A DNA stretch of 64,000 bases. Origin: Protoeuglena noctilucae. Taxonomy: Eukaryota; Chlorophyta; Pedinophyceae; Marsupiomonadales; Marsupiomonadaceae. The translations under genes and the position numbers were made by a program. Numbering within the stretch: position 1 is the stretch's first letter; each line of letters begins with the position of its first letter. Shown here one piece after another: positions 49,501 through 61,537 of the stretch. Below the pieces are notes generated by a model, which was not told the origin of the DNA, did no database searches, and was given only the letters and a program-made list of their open reading frames with translations. The stretch lies in the NCBI GenBank assembly GCA_958009085.1, contig OY253679.1, positions 372,001 to 436,000 on the forward strand, given 5' to 3'.

Positions 49501-52500
49501 CCATAGTTATCGTGTCCGTTATCGTTGATGCTTCGCTCGTCCCCCTCGTCGGCGTCCAGTCGCGGCAGGGAGCGACGCGCAACCTCCTCGGCAGCTGCAC
49601 AAGCGGGGAGAGAGGGAGAGTGATATGTGTGTCATATCTATGTAAAAAATATGTCGTGTAACCATTGTTGCATCTACATTATGATGAAACGGCACATCGA
49701 CACACACCACACCACATGCGCTACCACCTCACATCCACACCCGCACTATCAACCCCATTCAACCACCCATCCAGACCCCTCACTGCAGTCACCACTCCCA
49801 CACCCCACCCCACTTCCCCTCACTACCCCACCCACTCCCTAACCCACCCCACCCCACCCCCTCACCCGTGCCCCTCCCCGCCACCCCGCAGCAGGCCTTG
49901 ACGATGCGGAACAACGTCTCAAACATGGCCTCGAATGTCCGACTCTGCACCCGCCTCAGCTCCCCCGCGTCGTGGGTGGCAGCCGCGGCCTCGAAGGCAC
50001 GGTCCACCTCGTCGCGGCGCTTGCGCTTCTTCTCCTTCTGTGGTGAAATGGGAGTGATTGACAGTTGATTAATTGCATTGACTATATAAGTACTCGTAAA
50101 TGACTGTGACCAGGCACGGTCCACCTCGTCGCGACGACAGCCACCCCATCCCCCCCCCCCCTCACCTTCTGCCCCATCTTGCTCATCGCCCACTCTCTCA
50201 TCCCCACTCATTCATTTCTTCATCCCCACTCATCATCCCCCTCACCTTCTTCCCATCCTCACTCATCCAAACCCATCCTCTCAGCCACTCTCACCTTCTG
50301 CCCCTTCTTGCTCATCACCCACATCCCCACTCAACCCTTCACCCACTCATCATCCACCCACCCCCTCACCTTCTGCCCCTTCTTGCTCGTCGCCCTCCCC
50401 CCCTCCTCCTCCCCACCGCCCCCCTTCCCCCCCTCCTCTGCCACCCCCCCCAGCTCCGAATACTCCACTCCACTCAAACACTCCACGGATGAAGCAGGGA
50501 CGTGCCGCACGGACCGGGGAGTGACCCACTTGCCGTTGCGCTTGAAGGGCTTGGGGCGGGAGAGGTAACGACGCACCAGGTCGGCCACCAGCTGCACGGC
50601 CTCCGATTTCACACTGGGGGGAGCGGGGATGGGTGGTATGTTATTATTATAGCCTATATACACATAGTATATAACATTTAATATGCATACAGAGCGCATG
50701 GTGGGCAACCAGCTGCACGGCATCTGATGTGACACGGGGGGGGGGGGAATGGGTGGGTGTTAATATAGTGGATATGATATATGATATATAGAGCGCATAT
50801 GGTGGGCCAGGGTCGGCCACCAGCTGCACTGCGTCCGACCTGACGATAACACAGCCAAAGGGACGGTTGTGACCAGTTTATGAATGGAGGGGTGGCGTGG
50901 TGTGAGGCAGGTTACAAGGCGCTTATTATGCAATATTATAAGCATGAATGTGACTTGTTCATGTGCCCCACTCCAGCTCTCACCGGAAGTCCTGGCACTC
51001 CCTGAGGATGCGCGCCAGTGCCCTCCCCGCGATGTCAGAAACGGCGGCGTCGGAGTCGGGGAGCATGCCCACCACGGCCCTGGGGGGGAGGAGGGGAGGG
51101 GTCACGGTTGATGTCACGGTGTATGCAATAAACAGGTGATCGTTTTGTTTATAGTGAGGTATGAGTATAGATGGTGCATGGCATCAGTAGCCACCGCATA
51201 TGCAACACTGATCATAGTACATAGAACATAACATTAACACTGACAACTCACGTCAGCAGGTCCGACCGGTAGTTGAAGTGCCACAGCGACGCATGCCATT
51301 AAATGCAAGTCCCATCTCTGCCATCTCACCTCAGCAGGTCCGACCGGTAGTTGAAGTGCCACAGCGAGGCGGCCAGCTCCCCCAAGCACTGCGCGGCCGC
51401 CCTTCTCTCCCGGATCTGGCGCCTGGCGACTGACGTCAGGGAACCACGTGGCGCCTGAGTCAGGTCGGACGGGACCACGGGGCCGGGGGGGCGGGGGCCC
51501 AGGGCGGCGCGGAGGGGGTCCAGGTCGACGCGCTGGTTGGCGGCATCCGTCTGAGATGGTGGGGGGGGGGGTAATATGGGTGGCAGTAAGGTGGCAGTGG
51601 GGATGGCAGTGAGGGTGCAACACGAGGCGCAGAGCGTCGTCATTTCGTGCTCCGTGCTGCTCACCAGTGCCCTCAGGTACTGCTGGTACATGGCCACCAA
51701 TCCCAGCTCGAAGTTCCGCAGACGCTTCTGGTCCTGCGATTCAAACACAGGAAGAGGAAGGTAACAAATCACATCCAATCGTTACTTCAAGTATTCATAA
51801 TTTAGAATTCCCACCTGCCTCATCTTGTCTCACCTCGCACAGCTACCATAAGATTCAAATTCGCCCCATGCCCCTCACCTCGCACAGCTGTTTCATAATT
51901 CGAATCTGCCCCACCCCCTCTCCTCTCACCTTGGACAGCTGCCCCTCGGATTCGAATTTGCTGAGGGGCCGCACGTGGTAGCCTGGGGCCACGTCCCGGA
52001 AGACCTTCACCAAAGATGCCATGGCCAGGGCACGGATGCGGGGGTCCTTGTCACGACACAGGGAGACGACGGACCTGAAAGGGGGGGTGTGGCAACAGGG
52101 GTGAGTAGCATGGTGGTGTGGTAACAGGGGGGGTGGCCAGGAGATGACCAGCACAAACCATCACAACACCACCCATATACCCTCACCTCAGCTCCCCCAG
52201 TGCCTCTTCGGGCGCCTGCACCACCGCCTGGCACGCCGCGGCCATCTCCACCCCCAGCTGCTCCCGCCTGACGTCAGGGTCAGAAACGGCCATCGCGGCC
52301 TCGATGCCATCCAACTCGGGGCCGGGGTCGGGACGGGCGGGCTCCTGGGGGGAGGGGGAGGGGGGGTGTGGGGGGTGGTGAGGGTGAGCGTGTGGGGGTA
52401 GGGGCTCCTGGGGGGAGGGGAGAGGGTCTCTGGGGTGGGGGTTGTGTGTGGGTGAGGGGTGTGGGGTGAGGGTGGGGTGGAGTACCGTAGGTGTGAGGGG

Positions 52501-54158
52501 CAGGGAGATGCGTGTATATGGCATGCTGTGGTGAGTGATCATGGCAGATGCGGAGACGCGAGGAGCGAAGACGGCTCGGCACTCCGCACGTCCCTCCTCG
52601 CCCCACACCCCATCCCATCCACCAACCTCCACCCCACCCCCCGCAGTAGCGACATGCACCCCATCCCCGCACCTGTTCTGCCGCCCTCTGCTATCCCCAC
52701 CTGCTCTGCCGCCCTCTGCTATCCCCACCTGCTCTGCCGCCCTCCGCTCGCTGCGCTTCTGGGCCGCCGCCGCTTTCTTCTCCTCCTTCCTCCTCCTCCT
52801 CTCCTCCTTGAGCCTGAGAAGACGAGCGAAGATGTTACCAGATAAGACGGGTAAGATGGCAACACATAGCCCTCTCTCGTAGCCCCACCAGCCCAGCACC
52901 CCCGTGCCACCTCTCCCCATCCTCAGCCACCTGCCCCCATACACCCCTCCCACTCAGAGACCCCACTTTTATTCCCCATTGCACCACTACTCGCCTCTTC
53001 CTCTCCTCGTCCTTGGCCATCTGCTCTAATACACCCTCTCTGCACTGCCACTCACACACCCCACTCTCACTCCCTACTGCACCACCTATTCACCTCTTCC
53101 TCTCCTCGTCCTTTGCCATCTGTTCCTGCACCCGCGCCATCCGCTCGTCCTCCACCACCGTCACCCCCTCCACCGCCACGTCCGAAGCGCGAGCCAGCAC
53201 CGCGCGAGCGCGCGACGTCATCCGAGGAAGCCGCACCACCTCCCCGGCCATCGTCTTGACCGGCAGCGGCGCGGCTGCGTCGTCCTCATCCTCGCCACCC
53301 GCACCCGCACCCGTGCCCGCGCCGGCCATGCGCCGCAGATGGGCCGACTCCAGCCCACCCTCATCCCCGTCGGACTCGGAGCCGCTCTCCGCATCGCCGT
53401 CGTCGTCGCCGTCGCCATCCCCTGCGCTGCTCACGCCATCCCCTGCGCTGCTCACGCCATCCCCTGCGCTGCTCACGCCATGGTCAGTTGTTGCCTCCGG
53501 CCGGCGTCGCTTCTCCGCAGGACCGCGGTCCTCGCGCGGCTCGCTGAGGTACTTGTCGATCGCCTGCAGTAAGGAGATTGTCTCAGGTATCCACAGGGCC
53601 AGTAACGGTGCACATCGCTCGCCGGCGGGGCTCTGGGCGGCACCGCTTCGTCTCACGGAGCGTCGCGCGCCGCGCTGCACCCGCGACACGGGCGCTGCCG
53701 GTCGCGGAGTCGAGAGCAAGAGCATAAGAACCATGCGCCGTGACGCGGGGGCATATCGACGCGCGGGCGCGGCGGGAGGCGTCTCAATGGGACCTCGCGC
53801 CGCACCTTGCTGTCGAGGCGCTCGAGGAACGCGGCGGAGGATCCGTACTCTCGGAGAAACTCAAAGTCCTCATCGTCCACGTCCACGTCATCGTCCGCCA
53901 GCTGCGGAAGTGCCGGCGCGCGCGAGGGGCCCTTCCCCTGCGGGCGCCGAGTCGGAGCGGCTGCTGGAGCTGTCGGGGCCGCGGAGGACAGTGCGCAGCC
54001 CCAGGATGCGCGTGTCGGACTTCTCGCAGCGCATGTGTGACGCATGTGACCACCAGGCCGGCCCATGTCGCCCCAGGCGCGCGGCAGCGCCCGCGGGCTG
54101 CACGCGGCCCGGGCGCTGGCCGCACCTCGCGGGCCGCCTCCCTGGCCTTCTTCCCCAT
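46555..54158 (-). CDS. NOC3: Nucleolar complex protein NOC3
   Basis: NOC3 acts in 60S ribosome assembly and, in yeast, in replication licensing. Eighteen minus-strand exons: 54158-54126, 53901-53806, 53563-53094, 52813-52729, 52344-52187, 52074-51930, 51733-51665, 51550-51330, 51079-50984, 50613-50370, 50037-49866, 49594-49233, 48892-48760, 48451-48336, 48125-47994, 47711-47563, 47418-47109 and 46917-46555, all in phase, 1117 residues. Family parts: LWHFNYRSDLLRAVVGMLPD at about 415, the basic KEKKRKRRDEVDRAFEA, RIGVEYFQDLTAALARLAG, DRHQFYAVLYDVMFD, RLAAFCKRALGLAMQA and SHLWELSLLSRHPHPHVQGM. The N-terminus is acidic and disordered with a triplicated SSAGDGV unit. The tail is Gly/Lys-rich. Introns after 49233 and 48336 use GC donors. 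Exon-edge copies are more frequent here than in any other gene of the window. Confidence 0.9.
47690..47822 (-). repeat. Exon-start copy, NOC3 exon 16
   Basis: The acceptor and start of exon 16 (CAG|AAGCAGAACGGCCGCGTGCG, ending at CTGATG) has a near copy at about 47781-47820, also with an AG in the acceptor position. Here the copied edge is the 3' splice site. Confidence 0.8.
48649..48790 (-). repeat. Exon-end copy, NOC3 exon 13
   Basis: The exon 13 end and donor region (plus-strand CACCCGTCTCGACGGCCTCC, then CCACGGCGTGC) recurs at about 48649-48681 within the next intron, almost unchanged. Confidence 0.85.
49086..49270 (-). repeat. Exon-end copy with a switched donor, NOC3 exon 12
   Basis: The end of exon 12 (GAGGTGCTGGCGGCC, then GTGGCGCAG) is followed by GCGAGA at the real site. 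An almost perfect copy of about 40 bases at 49090-49130 is followed by GTGAAA. Confidence 0.85.
50577..50850 (-). repeat. Three exon-start copies, NOC3 exon 10
   Basis: The start of exon 10, encoding VKSEAVQLVADL after its acceptor, has two upstream copies at about 50708-50745 and 50815-50848. They encode SDAVQLVAHH and SDAVQLVADP and are also preceded by possible AG acceptors. Confidence 0.85.
51240..51366 (-). repeat. Exon-end copy, NOC3 exon 8
   Basis: The exon 8 end encoding SLWHFNYRSDLL recurs at about 51250-51290, identical over more than 35 bases, followed by a TGACGTGAG variant of the donor. Confidence 0.88.
51832..51972 (-). repeat. Three exon-end copies, NOC3 exon 6
   Basis: The exon 6 end (TTCGAATCCGAGG, then CAGCTGTCCAAG) and donor GTGAG is followed downstream by two decayed units with TTCGAAT and CAGCTGTGCGAG, each followed by GTGAG. 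Confidence 0.75.
52665..52747 (-). repeat. Three tandem 28-bp exon-end copies, NOC3 exon 4
   Basis: Minus strand: GAGGGCGGCAGAGCAG followed by GTGGGGATAGCA, repeated with a 28-bp period. Exon-like ends are at 52729, 52701 and 52673. The first two are identical over the unit. Confidence 0.92.
52930..53125 (-). repeat. Exon-end copy of about 100 bp, NOC3 exon 3
   Basis: The end of exon 3, encoding EQMAKDEERKR with donor GTGAAT at 53094, is repeated about 100 bp on as EQMAKDEERKR followed by GCGAGT. The intron part of the unit is also recognisable in both copies. Confidence 0.9.
53437..53490 (-). repeat. 21-bp coding tandem repeat in NOC3
   Basis: A 21-bp unit is repeated about three times in frame, giving a triplicated SSAGDGV in the acidic N-terminal region. 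Confidence 0.95.
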
Positions 54159-54501
54159 CCCGGTGGTCTTCTTTCAATCCGTAAATATGGTCTGGATACC
54201 GGCGAGCGGCCGAGCTGATGCGAGCGAGGCGCGCCCGGGTGCACCAGGAGGCCTGACGGGCGCCCGAGTGCCAGAGCCAGGCCCTCACGAGGAGAGGCGC
54301 CCGGCCGCTGCCAGACCGCCTCAGTACGGCTACGCGCGTGTCAGGGCGGGAATTGCGAGCCGGGGCACAAGTGTCTCGCGCGAAGCTGCCGTGCAACCCT
54401 AATGTGGCCGCCTGGGTGCGCTACCGGGGCTCCGCTGCTTCGATAATTGCGGTTCACGGGCATCTCTTGGCCTGGCGTCCCCCCTGGTGACCCCGCTGGC
54501 C
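54159..54501. promoter_or_regulatory. Divergent promoter region, NOC3/URT1-like
   Basis: About 340 bases between diverging start codons. No specific element called. Confidence 0.35.
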
Positions 54502-57500
54502 ATGGTCGAGCAGCGAGGGACCCCGGACGCGCAGGCGCAGGCGCAGGCGCAGGCGCAAGCGCAGGCGCAGTGGCATGCGCAAGTGTCTGCAGCCATGGCC
54601 ACCTACGGCCACCACCCCGCGCAAGGGCTGCCGGCCCAGCTCGGCGTCGCAGGCAAGGCTCCGGTCCCCGCGCGCGGGCGCCTCCGCGGGGGGTGATGCG
54701 TGTCGCGTTTTGATCGGGATCGGGAAGGGACGCGCATGTGCGATGGCATCGCGCAGGAGGGGCTTCGCAGGGCCCTTGGGTGCGTGGGGTTGTGCCCCGT
54801 TGCAGCCCGCTCTGCGGCGCAGCGGATCAGTTTCGTGGAGCTGTTTCGACACCCGCGGGGGGTCCCGGGAGGCCTGAGGCGCGGCCGGGCCCTCAGGCGC
54901 CGTCCGTCCAGTTCAGGGCCCGCCCGGGCCTTCCGGGGCCGCCTTTCGCTCCCGTGTTAGGTCCAGCTTAGATCGCGCGCGTCGGATCGCCCTACGCGCC
55001 TGCTGGTTGTGCCGGGGCGGCGCGGCTCGCCGGCAAGGGGCAAGTTTGGCGGGAGGCGCGCCCGGCTCGCATTTGGCTCGTCGACCGCCCGTGACGCTGC
55101 CGCGGATCGCGCATTTCGCCCGAGATGAGCAAGTGCGCACGCGGCGCGACCGTGTCTGTCAGGCGTCCCGTCGTCTTCCATTCGCAGGGGTTCAGTGGGT
55201 TCCGAACGCCGCGAGCGGCGCCTATGGAGCTCACATGCACGCACTGTCGTCCTCCTCGCACGGCCAGCAAATCGCCTACCAGGCGCCGCAGCTGCCGACT
55301 CAGGCGAGGGGACGGGCGTTCGACATTGCCATGCCACGCCGGCGCCGGGCGCGAGCGCGCCCCCGCCGCGCCCCGGCGCCGCCCGGCCCGGCATCCATCA
55401 CTCAAACGAAACCGCCCGACGCCCGCGTCTTGCCCGCAGGCCTACGCGATGGCCTCCGTGCCCGTGATGTCGCCGCTGGTGCTTGCGGCCCCCGGCGCAG
55501 GTGCGCTGCTCGGCCTTCGTCCCCCGGCTCTCTTCGCATCGTATATTCAACCCTTTCGCTCCGTCCAGCAGCCCCACAGACCTCCCCGCGAGCCCTTTCC
55601 GCAGTGTACAACCAGCACAACGCGGCCATGCTCGCCCAGGCGGGCGGCCACCCCGGCGCCGCGGCCTTCTACGGCGGAGCGTCCCAGGGCATCCCGATGA
55701 TGGCACCGGGCCAGTACGCCTTCGCACCGTATCAGCAAGTCGTGCACCTGGTCCCGCAAGCCGCCGTCTCGCAAGGGCAGGCCTCGGATCACTCCGCCCC
55801 GCCCTCCACGGGCAAGGGGCGCGCGTCTATCGGCGGATCCGACACCTCTGACGCCGGCCTGCGCACCACGCAGTCCGGAGACGCAGACGTCTACAAGTGA
55901 GCGCGGCATGCCCAGCATGGGGCGCTTTTGGCTGGAGAGAGATGGCGGGGGAATGGCTGATGTTGCGGCATGCCGCCTGTGCCGCCCGCCTCGCTACCCT
56001 CACCACCTCGCTCGTCGCCCTACATGTACCATTGCCACCCACTTCGCCACGCGCACCACCACCCCTGTCGCCTTCCCCTCACCACCGCCCCCGCCTCGCC
56101 ACCCCCGCAGCATGGCCGTCCTTCGGGAGTTACGCCGGTCGACCTCCACCGCGGACCGGTCCAACAGCAGCCACGCCTCCGCGCCGGGCCGGACCAAGGA
56201 GCACCACAGTGGCTCGGGCTTCACGCCCACCCCGCCCCCGCCGCCGCCCCCCGCCGGCCCTGCCCCGCCCGCTGCGCCCGCCCACGGCTACCCGTCGGCG
56301 TACCCCGGCGTCGGCAGCAACACCCTGCGCTACTCCGCGGTGCAGTCGGCCCGACAGTCCATGGACGGCCTCAACACCGACCCAGGGTCCCTCGACCCCA
56401 ACTACGGTGGCGCCGGCCCCAACCGCGCCCACCGGAACCCCTCAGGCTCCGCCGCCGCCACCGCCTCGGCGGTCCACACGGGGTGGCACGCGGGCCACGG
56501 GCAGCCCCGCGCGACGTCCTCCGCATGGCCTCCCTTGGCCGGGCTCCTGCAGGCGGCGGCCAGCCAGGGCGCGCCGGTGGGTCCGGGGGTGCCAGCCGCC
56601 GCCGGAGCGCCCGCCGCGTACGCCTACCGCCCCGTGCCGGCGGATGAGGACAGCTCCTCGAACCAATCCGCGCCCAGGGGCTCCGGGCCCGGCCGGTCGA
56701 GCCGCCGGGGGTCGGGGCACGGCGGCGGGCCCGGGAGGGAGGCGGCGACGGGCGGCGCGGCGTACGGGGCCGCGATGGGCGGGTCCCGGCACGCGCAGGG
56801 GGTGGGCGCGGGCCCGGGGACGGACTGGGGCTATGCGGGGGCGCATGTGATGGGGGCATCGGGTGGCGGGGCGGTCGCTGGGGCACCTGCCCCTGGCCCG
56901 GTGGGGATGCCGCACCCCGCGATGCACGCGCAGGCGACGCCGCAGATGCGCCCGCCGCCCCCGACGCAGCCGGCACCCCAGGCGCAGGCCCAGGGGGGTC
57001 ACTACGCAACAACACATGCAGCACCGCACGCCCCCGCTGCTGCCGCCCCGCCGCGGGCCCAGGCGCCGGCCGCCCCGCTGCCGCAGTCGGGCATGCCGGT
57101 GTCGTCGATGCCGCAGCGCGCGCCGACGCACGCCGCGCCTCCGCCGCAGCACCCCGGGCTGCAGCGCGAGTGGCAGGGCCCAGGGGGTGCAGGGGGTGCG
57201 GGGTCTGAGTGGCCGGCACCCGGGGCGACGAGCCCGGGGGCGATGGGCCCCGACAGCGGGGCGCAGGGCCAGGGGTGGGGCGGGCGCGTGAACGGCCGCG
57301 GCCGCGACCGCGCGTGGGGTGGCAACGCGGGGCACGGCAAGCGAGGGGGTGTGGCAGGCGCGGGCGGACCTCCCCCGGAGCCACGCATCAGCGGCGGCGG
57401 CAACGTACCCGGCGGCCCGTTCCCGCCCCCGCCACCTCCTCCCGGCCCCGCGTTTGGCGGCGGCTCAGCCCGCCAGTCCTTCGACGGCGCATCGACCCCA

Positions 57501-60469
57501 GCGGGCCCCAGCGCCCCCACCCCACCTACCTCCGCGCCGCCGGCCTACCCCCCGCCGATGGGCCCTGCTCCCGGCGCGGGGTCTGCGCCGGCCTGGGGTG
57601 CGCAGCCGGGGCCGGGCTACCCCCCCCGCCCGGGTGCGAACCGCCTGCCCCTGCCAGTCGACGCGACGCAGCCCCGGGGCGCCTACGCTGACGCCGGGAT
57701 GGGCGCCCGCAGTCCCGGGGCGGGGATGCGGGGGCCGGGGGGCGGCCCTGGGCCGGCTGCGTTTGGCGCGCCTCCCCCGGGGCACCCGGTGTTTGCGCCT
57801 GACGACCGCATTTCGAGCATGGGTGAGCGATGAGTGCTGGCGTGGTGGGGAGCACGAAGTCATGTCTGGGTTCTTGTCTGTGTCTCTTGCTGCCTCGTTG
57901 TGGGTGAGGGGGGTGGCTCGGCAGCCCCCCACAGCACCCTACGCTGCGACATGCACTGTAGAACCACCCACCGTCGCCCCATCCCTGCCGCAGTCGGCCA
58001 GGCCGGCCACCTCTCCGCCAAAATGTCCAAGACTCGCATCGGGCAGCACAGGCAGGACCGGATGAACCGCGGCGGGCCCAGGGGCAACGAGGGGCGGGGC
58101 GGGAGGCGCGACGACGCGGGTGATGGGCGCGGCGGGAGGGGCAGCTGGGGCGTGGTGGATGACAGGTCGAGGAGGGACGGTCAGATGGACGAGCCGAACG
58201 AGGCTGTGAGGATAAGCGAGGAGTTTGAGTCACGGATGTCGCATCCTGTCATAAGTCGCTCACTCACCCTCACACCCACCCTCGCTGCACCTCACCTCAC
58301 CACCCACCCTCACTGCACCTCACCCCACCCCATTCCCCCCACACGCAGGTCGAGAGGGCCCGCGAGGCCCTGGAGAAGGCCCGGGCCAAGGCCCAGGCGG
58401 AGTTCGGCAACCGCCGCATGCGCGCCAACCCCGCGGCCGTCGACGCCGAGCTCGCTTCCCTGGTCGCCGCGCTCGAGCCGACGGATGAAGACCGCCGGCG
58501 GCTCGCGGACGCCCACGGCGCCGTGCAGCGCATCGTGGGGTTGATCCTGCCGGGTGCCGAGGTGGCGGTTTTTGGGTCGGCCGCCAACGGACTGGGCGTG
58601 CGTTCCGGGAACGACATCGACCTCACCATCCTCGCCCCGGTGCTCTGGGCGCTGCCGCACGGCGATCCGGCCCCGCGCGCGAGCGCCGGGGAGGCCGTGG
58701 AGGTGCGGATGGAGGCGGTGGGGGCGGGGGTGGCGGTGTCGGTGCGCGCGAGAAACGGCGCGGGGGCGGGGGCGGCGGACGCCCCGGGCGGCGACGACGA
58801 GCGGCTGCGGTGGCCGGCGGAGGAGTTCGCGCGCGCGGTGCACCTGGCCGGGCACCTGCTGGCAGGCCACGTGCGGGTGGGCGACGTGGGCGCGGCGTCG
58901 GGCCCCGCCCCCGCGGTGTCTCCCCAGGAGGCCGCGGCTCTTGGGGGGATCGGGAAGGGCGGCCGCAGTCCCCGGACGGAGGGGCACGCGCGTCTGCTGG
59001 CGGCGCTGTTGGAGCGGCTCAGCCGGTGCGGGGAGATGCAAGTTGTGCTGGAGCTCATGTGAGTGACTGAGGGAGGGGATGGGGAGAGCGGCAATGCTTA
59101 ACTTGTACATGAGCCATGCTCATGTGAGTGACTGGGCAAGGAGGGTGGGCGGCACCTGCATTCCAAATACATGCTCACCACCCCTCCCACCTCCCCGCCC
59201 CCATACCTCCCCACCGCCTTTTCACCCCCTCCCCACCCCTCTCACCCCTCACCCACCCTTCCTTCCCCAGCACGGCCCGCATCCCCGTCTTGAAGCTCCG
59301 CCACGTCCCCACGGGCGTGACGATCGACCTGACGGTCAACAACTACCTGGCCCTTTCCAACACGCGCCTGCTCCACCAGTACACGTCGATCGACCCCCGC
59401 GCCAGGCACCTCTGCCTCATCGTCAAGCACTGGGCCAAGAGGCGGGCGGTGAACGAGCCCTTCCGCGGCACGCTGTCGTCCTACGCCTACGTCATCATGT
59501 GCATCCACCTGCTGCAGACGCGCCGGCCGCCCGTGCTGCCGTGCCTGCAAGACGGAGACCACGAGCCCGTGATGGTCGACGGGTGGGACGTCTGGCACAA
59601 GGCGAGGGGCTGCGCTGCGGGGAGAGGGGTGGTGGGGGAGCTGCGGAAGAGTGCTGGTACTGTCCTGTCACACATGTACCCTCACTGCCCTGCCACCCCC
59701 ACTGCCACCACCACTCTCACCCTCACCCTCACCGACACTGCCACCCCCGCTGCCACCCTCACCCTCCCTACTGCCACCCTCCCCTCCCCCGCAGCCAGCC
59801 TGCGAGGCCCTGGCCGCCTTCGACCCCTCCCGCAACACCCAGTCGCTCTCCTCGCTGCTGTTCGACTTCTTCAAATACTGGCACGTGGAGCACGACTACT
59901 GGAACGACGTGGCGACGATCCGCGTCCCTGGGGGGTCGCTGACCAAGGAGGCCAAGCGGTGGGACAGGCGCGTGGGTGTCGACAACCACCGGCTGTGCGT
60001 GGAGGACCCCTTCCAGCTCGACCACAACCTCGCCAGGGTCGTGGACAAGAGCAGTTTGAGGGCCATCCAAAGGGAGATCCGCAGCGCGCTGGCCGTCTTG
60101 TGGTGAGCCAGCGCCGTATAAGCGGGGTGACGGGAATGGGGTATGGTTACGGTGCGGTCGAACGGTGTTGTTAGTCATGTGGGGAGTGCCTGAAGGGCAG
60201 GGTGGGATGCGACGTGTTGCGTGGATGCCGGATGTATTGCTCGCAGGTAGTACTCCCCTTCTTCCCCCCTTCCTGCCCCACACCCAACGTCACCCCACAC
60301 CCCACCTCGCCCAACCTCTTGCCGCCCCCATCGCCGCAGTGACCTCGAGGACCCCCTCCCGAAGCTTTTTGAGGAGTTCGCCTTGATGCGGGGCCCCATG
60401 CACCACAACAACCACAGCCACAACCACAACCACAACCAAAACCGCAACGGCCAACGGTGGCAGTCGTGA
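54502..60469 (+). CDS. URT1: URT1-like terminal uridylyltransferase
   Basis: Adds uridines to 3' ends of deadenylated mRNAs, steering their decay. Ten exons: 54502-54652, 55188-55303, 55440-55500, 55605-55896, 56111-57822, 57994-58247, 58349-59058, 59271-59601, 59795-60102 and 60340-60469, 1354 residues. Residues 1-860 are Gly/Pro/Ala/Gln-rich and disordered, as in plant URT1 but longer, and include a (QA) run near residue 10. The nucleotidyltransferase site is [20 protein letters not shown] at about 937 with the first two Asp, and [11 protein letters not shown] at about 1110-1120 with the third. They are separated by about 170 residues that include a Gly/Ala-rich insertion. The PAP-associated part has [31 protein letters not shown] and [16 protein letters not shown], the last close to the URT1 form. 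The C-terminus is a His/Asn run. Three introns (54653, 55304, 59602) start with GC. Confidence 0.9.
54526..54572 (+). repeat. (GCGCAG)n coding repeat, Gln-Ala run
   Basis: A hexamer repeat in the first exon of the URT1-like gene encodes alternating Gln and Ala. Confidence 0.95.
59045..59138 (+). repeat. Exon-edge copy, URT1-like exon 7
   Basis: GCTCATGTGAGTGACTG at the exon 7 donor recurs exactly about 65 bp downstream. Confidence 0.8.
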
Positions 60470-61537
60470 GAGAGGGGCTGCCTACGGGTGACGGTGGTGG
60501 TGGTGGTGGTGGTCTCGCCGGGCCGCGTCGATGAGACGAGGCAACGCCTCTCCGTCGTGTGACACCCACGGTGGCTCAAGCGTGCCCAGCCACGGCCTCA
60601 CGCCCGCATCGCAAGCTGCACCCCAGGAACAAGGGCCTGGGTGGTGGCGTGCCACGCCACCTCCCTGGCTCGCCCCACTCCCCCTGCCCCCTGGCGCGTG
60701 CTGTCCCTCACTTCGCCGCCCCACCCCGCCCGTCCCATCCTGCGTGTCCCTTCCTCCTAGCCCCACCCACGACCCCTCCTCTCGCGCTCCCGCCCCTCTG
60801 CCCTCCCCTCGTAGCCCCCAACGCCCCCCGCCCGGTCGCCAGTCCTCGGGGCCACCGTTCCCGTCTGGGTCAACACCCTGGTAGGGTAGGGGTGATCGTC
60901 CGTTGCCGGGTGCCGCCCACGCTCCCCGGGCCTCGACGGCCGTGGCATGATCCGGACAGCCTCGCCCCGTCGCTGGGCCCTTGCATTGGCCCGCGTGTGC
61001 CAGTGCGGTCCAACCCCGCGCTTTGCGCCCTTCCCGGCGGCCTGCGGTGGATTGCAACGCCCCCCGGGCCCCCGTCTATGCGGGCGCGATTGTGCGTGGC
61101 GCCCTCTATGCGGCTGCTAGTCTGCACCCGGTCCATTGACTGCGTCACGACGGGCGCCGGCTTCCGTGCCTCCATTGCCTGAGCCCCTTTCCCGTGTTAG
61201 CCCTTCGAGCCCTCTTGTTCCCCCATTGGCGGCAACAACAGCACGCAATTCCCACCCTTTCGTCGGCCCTACGTTCACTCCTCAAGCCATTGTGAATTTC
61301 ATCGAACCAGACAGCGTAACGGACCGCAGCGTTCAAACCTCCCCGGATCTCGATGCGAGGCGAGGGACGGGGAAGGCAGCACCGCAATGTAGCGTGACCG
61401 GCGCGTTGGCTGAAAGGTGGCGATAGGGAAACAGCAGCTCGGGGCCGTGTGCCAAACACGAGCGTCAAAGACAAAACATCCACCAATCGAGTTCAGCCCA
61501 GCGATGCCGGGCCACCCTTGTAATCAGTCAGACGCAC
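60470..61537. other. Convergent intergenic region, URT1-like/RRM gene
   Basis: About 1.07 kb between two stop codons, much longer than the other convergent spacers. Open frames on both strands look like compositional artefacts. A (GGT)n run lies at about 60493-60515. No RNA gene seen, though a small non-coding gene cannot be excluded. Confidence 0.4.

Noticed and set aside
60470-61537. Open frames on both strands in the URT1-like/RRM spacer as genes
   Set aside because: Pro/Arg/Gly-dominated translations, no splice-consistent extension and no family resemblance.
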